Both the position numbers and the translations under genes were made by a program. A model generated the notes under the pieces. That model saw nothing but the letters and a program-made list of their open reading frames with translations, was not told the origin of the DNA and did no database searches. From contig OZ024808.1 of NCBI GenBank assembly GCA_964017045.1, positions 25,164,396-25,228,395 on the forward strand: 64,000 nt of DNA. Direction: 5' to 3'. The DNA comes from Omphiscola glabra (lineage: Eukaryota > Mollusca > Gastropoda > Lymnaeidae). Position 1 is the first letter of the stretch. Each line of letters starts with the position of its first letter. This document shows positions 37,601 through 49,600 of the stretch, piece after piece.

Positions 37601-40600
37601 GCCTGATATGAGTCACTGGACCTGTGTTCAAGTCCATCGCCCTAGACCCACTTTGTACCATTCGGTACTTGGACGAATTTTGTAATAGGAAACAGAGTCG
37701 AAAGGTTAATGCATAGGAAACAGAGTAGAGTGGAAAGGTTAATTCATAGGAAACAGAGTGAAAAGGTTAATGCATGGGAAACAGAGTAGAGTGGAAAGGT
37801 TAATTAATAGGAAACAGAGTGGAAAGGTTATTGCATGGGAAACAGAGTAGAGTGGAAAGGTTAATGCATAGGAAACAGAGTGGAAAGGTTAATGCATAGG
37901 AAACAGAGTAGAGTGGAAAGGTTAATTCATAGGAAACAGAGTGAAAAGGTTAATGCATGGGAAACAGAGTAGAGTGGAAAGGTTAATTAATAGGAAACAG
38001 AGTGGAAAGGTTATTGCATGGGAAACAGAGTAGAGTGGAAAGGTTAATGCATAGGAAACAGAGTGGAAAGGTTAATGCATAGGAAACAGAGTAGAAAGGT
38101 TAATGCATAGGAAACAGAGTGGACAGGATAATTCATAGGAAACAGAGTAGAGTGAAAAAGTTAATGCATAGGACACAGAGTGGAAAGGTTAATGCATAGG
38201 AAACAGAGTGGAAAGGGTTAATTCATAGGAAACAGAGTAGAGTGGAAAAGTTAATGCATATGAAACAGAATGGAAAGGTTAATGCATGGGAAACAGAGTA
38301 GAGTGGAAAGGTTAATGCATAGGAAACAGAGTGGAAAGGTTAATTAATAGGAAACAGAGTAGTGTGGAAAGGTTAATTCATAGGAAACAGAGTACAGTGG
38401 AAAGGTTAATGCATAGGAAACAGAGTTAAAAGGTTAATGCATAGGAAACAGAGTAGAGTGGAAAGGGTTCATTCATAGGAAACAGAGTAGAGTGGAAAGG
38501 GTTCATTCATAGGAAACAGAGTTAAAAGGTTAATGCATAGGAAACAGAGTAGAGTGGAAATGGTTCATTCATAGGAAACAGAGTTAAAAGGTTAATGCAT
38601 AGGAAACAGAGTAGAGTGGAAAGGTTAATGCATAGGAAAAAGAGTAAAGTGACCGGGGTAATTCAAATGGAAAGGGTACAATTTCCGGTTTGATTCATTG
38701 GAAAATAGTTGTTTCCAGAGTAATTTGAAGGAAAAATGCTACAATTGCCGGATCGATTCGATGGAACATTGACCGGTATAATTCACAGTAAACAGGGTAG
38801 GGAAGCCAGGTTAATTGTCACGGAAATTAAGTATAATAGAAAAGTTAATTCATCACTTTGACTCGCTTAAGACATCCAGATTTCTGAATTATTTTTTTTT
38901 TCAGCCACTATTTGTCTTTTATAAAAATAGCCGATGTCACCATTTCTGTTCTCAGTCGTCCAGCCCCACAACACAGCAGGAAATATCTGAGGCCTGATAT
39001 GAGTCACTGGACCTGTGTTCAAGTCCATCGCCCTAGACCCACTTTGTACCATTCGGTACTTGGACGAATTTTGTGCCGCCAAAATAATGTGGGCTGGGGG
39101 GGGGGGCATTTGTTAGAAAATAATGAATAATGAGACTAATTTTAAAAAATAATTTGAAATACAAATTTTATTTTATTGCATAGGAAGAAGATGTGGCAGA
39201 AAAAAAGAAACGGGCGGTTGACGTCACTCCCTTAACACAGGCAATAACGAGTGTCATTAACGATCTAGCCGTCGGTGAGTAACTTCAATAATTTAATATT
39301 TATTACAAATTAAAAAAAAAAAAAACAACAATTTGAAGACATTGTCTCTCTTGTTTATTGCACTTAAGTCTTGGTTACTTTATACAGTAATTCTTTTTTC
39401 TTTTTTTTTTGAAGAACACTGTCACAAACTTAATGAGTACCACAAAATAAATTAACGGATCGAATATCAGTTGCAGTTTTCTTTTTATTTTCTTTCTTTT
39501 AATTTTTAAAAAAAAAAATTATTTAAAGTGGACATCGTATTAAATCTAAATTTTTTCAAAATTAAATTATCAAATAAATGAGTAGAAAGAAAGGAGACAG
39601 AGGTCGTTCACTTTTATCATCTAGTATCGTTTGAATAAATGGTGGTTTGACACTTGGACATTTGTGGTTGGACATTTGTGGTTGGAAATTTGTGGTTGGA
39701 CATTTGTGGTTGGACATCTGTGGTTGGACATTTGAGGTTGGACATTGATCATTGTTTTCTCAGGCTTATACGCCAGTCAGCTGTTGCCCAGGGTGGATGA
39801 AATTACTGCCCAAGCCAAAGCTGTGGATTGTGGAGCAGACGATCAACGTGAGTGTCATTTGGGGTGGGAGTAAAAAGGGAGGGGGCTGAAGGGGTGTCAC
39901 GAATCAAAAGATAAGTTAAATATAATTATAGTTGATGAGAGAGTTTGTCAATGCGTTTTATAGGGGATGGACAAACCATCTTCGGATTTATTTATAAGCT
40001 AATCACTCTCAATGTCACTGTAATTCTTAATTCAATGTCATTGTCTCTCTCATTAACATTTGTACTGTCAATATCATCGACACTGTCATTCTCGTTGTCA
40101 TTCTAAATGTCACACTCATTGTCATTCTCGTTGTAACTGTCACGCACGTTGTGCCTTTCGTTGTCCCTCTCGTTGTCACACTGGTTGTCACTTACATTGT
40201 CATTTTCATTGTCACTCTCATTGTAACTCTCATTGTCACTCTCGTTGTCACTGTCATTGTTAGTGTCATAGCCACTGTCACTGTCAAAGTCCCTCTAATC
40301 GTCCATCTTGTTGTCCCATTCGTTGTCACTCAATTGTTAATATCATTGGAAATCTCATTGTCATTCTCAATGTCAATGTCATTGTCAGTGTCTAGCAACT
40401 GTCAGTCTCATGACCATTCTCGTTGTCACTCTCGTTGTCCCTATCATTGACATTATCATTGTCACTCTCATTGTCACTCTCATTTTCACTCTCGTTGTCA
40501 CTCTCAGTGTTATAGCCACTGTCACTGCTCATTGTCACTCTCAATGTCACCCTCATTTTCACTATCTTTTTCACTCTCATTTTCATTGTACCTCTTAATG

Positions 40601-43600
40601 TCACTTTCAATGTCACTTTCACTGGAACGCTCATTGTCGCTCTCAATGTCACTCTCATTTTCACTCTCATTGTCGATTTCAGTGTCACTCTCATTGTCAC
40701 TCTCACTGTCACTCTCACTGTCACTTTCACTAGTTTCCCTTACTGTCACGCTCATTTTCACTATCACTGTCACTCTCATTGTCAATTATATTTTCCCTAT
40801 CATTATCATTTTAACTCTTACATTCACTTTAAATGTCATTTTGACTGTCCCTCTCACTGTCACCCTCATAGTCACTTTCATTGTCGCCCTCTTGGTCCAT
40901 CCCGTTGTCACTGTCATTGTCAGTTTCATAGTCATTGTAACTCTTGCTGTCACTCTCACGGTCACTTTCACTGTCACCCTCATTTTTATTCTCATTGTCG
41001 CCCTCTTTGTACATCTCATTGTCACTTTCATCTTCATTGTCATTGTCACTCTTACAGTCACGCTTATTGTCACTCTCATCTTCACTCTTATAGTCATTGT
41101 AGCTGTTACTGTCACTTTCAATGTCGCTCTCACTGTCACGCTCATGGTCGCTCTCATTGTCACTCTCATGGTCACTCTCAGTTTCACTCTCACTCTCATT
41201 GTCGTTCTCATGGTCACTCTCAGTTTCACTCTCACTCTCATTGTCGCTCTCATGGTCACTCTCAGTTTCACTCTCACTCTCATTGTCACTCTCATGGTCA
41301 CTCTCAGTTTCACTCTCACTCTCATTGTCGCTCTCATGGTCACTCTCAGTTTCACTCTCACTCTCATTGTCACTCTCATGGTCACTCTCAGTTTCACTCT
41401 CACTCTCATTGTCGCTCTCATGGTCACTCTCAGTTTCACTCTCACTCTCATTGTCGCTCTCATGGTCACTCTCAGTTTCACTCTCACTCTCATTGTCACT
41501 CTCATGGTCACTCTCAGTTTCACTCTCACTCTCATTGTCGCTCTCATGGTCACTCTCAGTTTCACTCTCACTCTCATTGTCGCTCTCATGGTCACTCTCA
41601 GTTTCACTCTCACTCTCATTGTCGCTCTCATGGTCACTCTCAGTTTCACTCTCACTCTCATTGTCGCTCTCATGGTCACTCTCAGTTTCACTCTCACTCT
41701 CATTGTCACTCTCATGGTCACTCTCAGTTTCACTCTCACTCTCATTGTCACTCTCATTGTCGCTCTTATGGTCGCTCTCAGTTTCACTCTCACTCTCATT
41801 GTCACTCTCATGGTCACTCTCAGTTTTACTCTCACTCTCATTGTCACTCTCATGGTCACTCTCAGTTTCACTCTCACTCTCATTGTCACTCTCATGGTCA
41901 CTCTCAGTTTCACTCTCACTCTCATGGTCACTCTCAGTTTCACTCTCACTCTCATTGTCACTCTCATGGTCACTCTCAGTTTCACTCTCACTCTCATTGT
42001 CACTCTCATTGTCACTCTCATGGTCACTCTCAGTTTCACTCTCACTCTCATTGTCACTCTCAGTTTCACTCTCACTCTCATTGTCACTCTCATGGTCACT
42101 CTCAGTTTCACTCTCACTCTCATTGTCACTCTCATTGTCACTCTCATTGTCACTCTCATTGTCACTCTCATTGTCGCTCTCATTGTCACTCTCATTGTCA
42201 CTCTCATTGTCACTCTCATTGTCACTCTCATGGTCACTCTCATTGTCACTCTCATTGTCACTCTCATTGTCACTCTCATGGTCGCTCTTATGGTCGCCAA
42301 AATTATACGAGGTTTCTGTTAAAAGAAAATGAGATATGTACAACAATAATCAATAATTATAGCTGTTAGAACTCAGGAAGAAACAAAGTCCGCAGCATAC
42401 AGGTCTTGGTGCTGTGTGAATGCGAAGGAGTTTAGACAAGGCATTTAAAAGTACTTGTATCCAGAGGCGTAACAACGGCTTGGCATTGGGGCAGTTGCCT
42501 AGGGCGCCGGCCTGCGCTAGTTCAAAAGGGCGCCGCTAGATCTCTAATTTTTAAATTTTTATTATTAAAAAAAAAAAAAAATTAGCCAAGGGCGCCAAAA
42601 ACCCTGTTACGCCTCTGCTTGCATCGTTTTAAAAAAAAAATGAATCTCTGCAAATAGACTAAGGCTGCATACCTGCTGCATGATAGATAACTTAAAACTG
42701 TCCACAGCTGCTCCAGAAGAGATCGATGACATGGTTGCTCGTATGATAGAGGCAATAAAGAGCAAAGGAAAGACAGGTATTTACCGATATAGTAACTAAC
42801 TAAATACAGCTATTCTCTTTTTTTTAAGAATGGGAGGAGATCTCAATTCTTACATTTCATAATATACGTATTTTAATTTATTTTTTCTCTCATGAAACTC
42901 TATTCACCTCTACACAATGACATCCTTGATTACCTCTACATAATGTCATCTTTGATTAACTCTACATAATGTCATCTTTGATTACAAGAGCATAATAACA
43001 TCCTTCATTAAATAAAAAAAATTTAAAAATATTTTATGCAAATTACAATCTGTACAATCTTATAATCCTGCATAGTAATAAATTATTTAAGAATAGAGTC
43101 AGTGAGATTATGAAGATATTAACATAGAGCGACCTTTTTTTCATATTTTACAGTACTTTTAAAAACGACATTCGCATAACAACAACGTAGAACATTGTCC
43201 TTAAATTCTGCTGCTGATTTGGAGTTTTGGAATAAACTTTTGTCTTTTTCTAATGGTCAGAACTTTGGGAAATAATACAAATTATGTCTTTTCTAATGGT
43301 CAGATTTTTCATAACATTTCAAATTTTGTCTTTTTCTAATGGTCAGATCTTTTGGGAATACTCAAGTTCTGTATTTTCTTAAATGAAGGCACAAATTATT
43401 AAATAAATTGTTGTCCATCTATTTACACTTGCCCATTGACCAAAAATATTCTTAACTTCAAACCAGAGCTATGATTATTTTGAGTATTCCTGCAGGCACA
43501 TTGGATTCCAATGCAGCAGAGCTTAACCGTGGATGTTATCTATTGGCCGGAATTACTGATTACTTAATTGAGAATGGTAAGTTATGTCGATAATTGGCTG

Positions 43601-46600
43601 ATGGATTGGTGGATATAAATGACATGTTATGTCAATGGATGTCTGGTTGTTTGGTGGATATAAATGGAAAGTTATGTGAATGATTGGCTAATTTAGTTGG
43701 TGGATATAAATGGAAAGTTATGTCAATGGATGGCTGGTTGTTTGGTGGATATAAATGGTTAGCTGTGTTATGTCAATTATTGGTTGATTAGCTGGTGGAT
43801 ATATATGGCAAGTTGTGTCCATGATTGGCTTATTAGTTATTAGTGGATATAAAGGGTATGTTATTTAAATGATTGGCATATTAGTTGGTGGATATAAAAG
43901 TTAATTAGGTCAATAATTGGCTGATTAGTTGGGGACATAAATGGTAAATTATGTCAATGGTTTCTGATAACTGGGTTGATAAAAATGTATGGTCCCAAGG
44001 TTAATCAAAACATCAGCAGTATAAAAAAAACTGTCAAATTATCATTTCATATAATTCACACAAATTGATTGAACATGCCAACACCAAGTGATGTATCATA
44101 TGTCACAAAGTGATGTGACTTGAGCCACAACGTGATGTATCATATGCCACAAAGTGATGTGACTTGAGCCACAACGTGATGTATCATATGTCACAAAGTG
44201 ATGTATCATATGCCACAAGGTGATGTGACTTGAGCCACAACGTGGTGTATCATATGCCACAAAGTGATGTATCATATGCCACAAAGTGATGTATCATATG
44301 CCACAAAGTGATGTATCATATGCCACAAGGTGATGTGACTTGAGCCACAACGTGATGTATCATATGCCAAAAAGTGATGTATCATATGCCACAAAGTGAT
44401 GTATCATATGTCACAAAGTGATGTATCATATGCCACAAAGTGATGTATCAAATGCCGCAAAGTGATGTATCATATGCCACAAAGTGATGTATCAAATGCC
44501 ACAAAGTGATGTATCATATGCCACAAAGTGATGTATAATATGCCACAAAGTGGTGTATCATATGCCACAAAGTGATGTATCATATGCCACAAAGTGATGT
44601 GACTTGAGCCACAACGTGGTGTAAACTGCGTCGTAAAGTGACGTAAAATGCGCTCCACTTAATGATTTTTTTACTTACTATTCTACGACCTATTAATATG
44701 TGAACGTTATAATCTATTACTATTTAGCTTAAAAAGCACCACGTCATATTATGTATCATATCTTAACAGATAGTGACGCATCTAAGTGTGAAGCTGTCGT
44801 GGCCATCTGGGCGACTGGCCAGGCCATTCATGACAGCCTCGCGGAACTGGGTAATTTTTTTTGTTTTTAAGTCTATGAATTGTTTTACCAACTTCATGTA
44901 TTCAATGATGTGTTCGGAACCATGGCTCTGTTCTATGGCTCTGTTCTATGGCTCTGTTCTATGGCTCTGTTCCATGGCTCTGTTCCATGGCTCTGTTCCA
45001 TGGCTCTGTTCTATGGCTCTGTTCGTAGGGGACTTAGACAAATAAATGCGCTATTTATTAGTCAGGTCATTCAGGTTAGTACCAAGGCATTCGACTTGGT
45101 AAGCCAGGTTGGCCTGCTCCGTATCTTGCATAAAATAGTTTGCCAACCCCCCCCCCACGACTGCTCACAATCATATAGTCATTTCAGGAAAATATGCACA
45201 GCACATTAACATTAAGTGGCGCGGTCTTAGAGGTATTCCAAGTCAGGAGCTGAGTAAAACCAGGTTGTGCACTGGCACCAACGCACTTCTCCATTTTCTC
45301 CTCGATATTTCTTCGGTTTGCCTTCAGGGGCTGTGAAGACGGAGTGTACATCTTTAACATATCTGATGGTAGGCTGTTCAATATCGCCCGCCATCGTGCA
45401 GAGACCAAGGTAAAAAAAAAAGGGTACTAATTTTTGAACTGCTGTTCGCGGACGATGCCGCCTTAACATTGACCCAGGAAGAAGGTCTTCATCGGTTAGT
45501 TGATAGCCTCTCACACGCATGTCAAGAGCTTGGACAGTCTATTAGTCTACAGGAAACAAGTGTCATGATGCAAGAAGTTGAGAATTTCACATAACTAGGA
45601 TCAAATATCTCTAGTTGACAAAGAAGTGAACATCAGGATCGCAAAGGTTGCAGGAAATATATAGCTAAATGAATAGGCAGGTGTGGAAAATCTTAGCTAA
45701 CTGAAAGTACAAAACTAAGCGTCTATCAGCCACGTGTGCTTAGTACTCTTCTATGTGGCAGTGAAGTGTGGACCACATATGCCAGTAATGAGCGGAAACA
45801 GCAAAGCTTCCATCAAAGATGTATGTGTCGCATTTTGCTCTTCGACTGCAGGACAAGGTGCCTGATTCAGCGGTGTTAAAACGTGCCAAAATGTGTAGCA
45901 CATTCTCCTCTCTTAGCAAGAGGCGCCTTCGCTGGTTAGGCCATGTAAGGAGAATAGAGGAAGGCCGTATTCCAGAAAGGTTAGCACTTATTTGACGGCC
46001 GTATTCCAGAAAGGTTAGCACTTGTTTGACGGCCGTATTCCAGAAAGGTTAGCACATATTTGACGGCCGTATTCCAGAAAGGTTAGCACTTATTTGACGG
46101 CCGTATTCCAGAAAGGTTAGCACTTATTTGACGGCAGTATTCCAGAAAGGTTAGCACATATTTGACGGCCGTATTCCAGAAAGGTTAGCACTTATTTGAC
46201 GGCAGTATTCCAGAAAGGTTAGCACTTATTTGACGGCCTTATTCCAGATAGGTTAGCACTTGTTTGACGGCCGTATTCCAGAAACGTTAGCACTTGTTTG
46301 ACGGCAGTATTCCAGAAAGGTTAGCACTTATTTGACGGCCGTATTCCAGAAAGGTTAGCACTTATTTGACGGCCGTGGCTGCGATTTAAGGACGTTTATC
46401 TTAAGTAACATGTACGCCAACATAGAAATCAACGAATGGGAGATCATCGCTGAGCACCGTTCCAGCAGGCGAAAAGCAGTTGGTGAAGGGGTCCAAAGGG
46501 CAGATGATGCGCGAAACAAATCCCTTGCAAAAGAAAAGAGCCGTACCGAAGGCCAACTTTAACCAGGAGTCAAGGTTCTCGTTCGAGAAGTGCAGTGTGG

Positions 46601-49600
46601 ATTGCTTTTTCAAGGATCGGCCTCCGGTGTTGTTTATGAAGTGTGCATAGCTACTCAACGTCTCGCGAAAACGGTATGATGCCACATTTATTTATATCTT
46701 CAGGTCAGTCGGGCTCGTCGTGTTAGTTTTTTTATTGCAAAAATTCTTATTTCTAAAAAATAAAAAACACAAAAAAGTATAATCCATCCCTTGAAAGATG
46801 TCAGAGATAGCTGAAGAACTGAGAAAAATCAGCCCCACTACATGAAGTTGACAAGGTGTTCATGTGAAGGAACTGACCAGACCGATGAGACTTATTCTGT
46901 CATGATTCTTTACCCAACCTAAGGGCCATCTCTCTCTCTCTCCCTTCATGGGCCATCTGCGCCCCCGCGACAAAGGACAGAATTAGCACAGAAACGATTA
47001 TTAAACTTGTCATGGTTTATTTCAAATGACGAACTACGTTGAAAGGAATTAGTGGTGGGCCTGCACGTTTTTTGTTGTTCTCATTGAAGACAATGAATAA
47101 TGAACGTTTTACAGCGCCGATGATCTTTAAAATTCTTTTTGTTATCATCTTTAAGACAGAAGGAGATGACACGAAATTTTTGACAACGTTAGCATCAAAT
47201 CAACCAAAAATACATTAGCGCCATTTTGAAATAAGATTATCTGATCAAGTCTTGCCATAGAACATTGTTTCTCAACATGTGGGTCGCGACCCCTTTGGCG
47301 GTCGAACGATCCTTTCACAGGCGTCGCCTAAGACCATCGCAAAACAAATACACTCTACATTAATGAGGTAGCAATGAAAATAATTATGTGGTTAGGGGTC
47401 GCCACAACAGGAGGAACTATGTTAAAGGGTCGCGGCATTCGGAAGGTTGAGAATCACTGCCATAGGATCAAATAGGCAAGGACAAGACAAGGACAATGCT
47501 GGCGAATTGAGCAGCTCTCCTTCACTTTCAAACAAAATACAGCTCAAGTCTAGGCTAATACTCACGTGGAAAAATTGCCTTGCTCATCTTTGAGTGCAAA
47601 GGTCGCAGAACAAAATTGTATATTATAAGCTAAAAATAATAATAATTAAAACGCTAGTTACTCTAAACGTACGAATAGTTATTATACAGTGTTCTTTCTC
47701 ATCAAGCGATGACATAATCAAATACCGATTGATTGATTGTTCTTCTTCTTCTTATCAGTATCTTTTTTTATATACAGGTGAGACTTTCATTAAGTTTAAC
47801 GCGAATGACAACGTTGAAGATAGCGAATCAGGTAAACAAATGTGTTTCTGTGCTAAATAGCTTACACTAAAAATCCGTCCTCCTTTCCGGAGTATCTTAC
47901 ACTAAAAATATGTGTTTCTGTACTGATCATCTTACACCAATAATACAACATAGATTGCCTGACAGCAGCAAGTGTCCATAACCAGACGATCACAGTTTAA
48001 ATAATTTATTAATTTATTTTAATATTTTATTTTTTATGTATTGTTTATTTATTGTTTTGTTTTTGTTTGTTTATATGGTAAGAAACCTAGAACAGTAACT
48101 TTTCGACTGCAAGCGTTTATCAGCAAGCACAAGACATGAAGGAGAAAAAAGACACTGCTTTGTCTAGCACAGAGGTCACCGAGGGTACCTGAACTTTTTA
48201 ATACATATTGTACAGAATGATTATCAGGCCCGCGCTCGTTATTTTTTCCGTTATCCGGGACAGTTCATCCGGCCAGTTCACCCGGCCAGCTCATCCGGCC
48301 AGTTCATCCGGCCAGTTCATCCGGCCAGTTCATCCGGCAAGTTCATCTGCCAGTTCATCCGGTCAGCTCATCCGGCCAGCTCATCCGGCCAGTTCATCCG
48401 GCCAGCTCATCCGGCCAGTTCATCCGGCCAGTTCATCCGGCCAGTTCATCCGGCCAGTTCATCCGGCCAGTTCATCCGGCCAGCTCATCCGGCCAGTTCA
48501 TCCGGCCAGCTCATCCGGCCAGCTCATCCGGCCAGCTCATCCGGCCAGCTCATCCGGCCAGTTCATCCGGCCAGTTCATCCGGCCAGCTCATCCGGCCAG
48601 CTCATCCGGCCAGTTCATCCGGCCAGTTCATCCGGCCAGCTCATCCGGCCAGCTCATCCGGCCAGCTTATCCGGCCAGTTCATCCGGCCAGCTCATCCGG
48701 CCAGCTCATCCGGCCAGTTCATCCGGCCAGTTCATCCGGCCAGCTCATCCGGCCAGCTCATCCGGCCAGTTCATCCGGCCAGTTCATCCGGCCAGCTCAT
48801 CCGGCCAGTTCATCCGGCCAGTTCATCCGGCCAGCTCATCCGGCCAGTTCATCCGGCCAGTTCATCCGGCCAGTTCATCCGGCCAGTTCATCCGGCCAGT
48901 TCATCCGGCCAGCTCATCCGGCCAGCTCATCTGGCCAGTTTGGTGACCCCTGGTCTAGCAGAACAGTTAAAATAAATATTTGATCGGTAACAAAGTTTGA
49001 TTATAACTCCTTGATCGGGGTGAGATCTCGAGGGTAAAAAACTATTTTTTTTGGCGAGGAAACAGCATAATGGGTTAGTGCATATCACTTCCGCTTTCAT
49101 ACCATTTGTGGTTGCCATGGTTATGCTGAGTTAACATGGATCGGATGACGTCACCGTGACATGAAGGGAAATAAATTATCCAAAGTAAAAGTATAAATTT
49201 CATTTTTTTAAACTACATTATTGGGTCTGTTTTAAATAACCCTTCTTAACTTAATGGCATCGAGTAGGCGGCAACCACGGGCGAGCTACTCTGTTTAACC
49301 AAAATTTGAACGTACCCCACAGAGTGCGTCGTTGTTTGTTTGTTTTGTTTGTCTGCTTTTTTTTTCAAAAGGCGTCGCTAATATTTCGTTGTCACATTCA
49401 CGACTGTTTAGATCAGCAGTTCTCAACCTGTGGGTCACGACCCCTTTGGGGGGTCGAATGACCCTTTTCCAGGGGTCATCAAAGACCATCGGAAAACACA
49501 TATATTCTACAGTTTTGAAGTAGCAACGAAAATAAGTTTGTGGCTCGGGGGTCGCCACATCACGAGGAACTGTATGAAAGGTTTGCGGCATTAAGAAAGG

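Noticed and set aside
40532..42346. Open frames of 403-596 codons on both strands
   Set aside because: They follow the 12-bp repeat exactly; overlapping frames on both strands are open, with no codon bias or start context, inside gene C intron 3.
48208..48975. 255-codon plus-strand frame rich in S, G, P, H
   Set aside because: Translation of the 13-bp array in intron 7; period 39 keeps it open.
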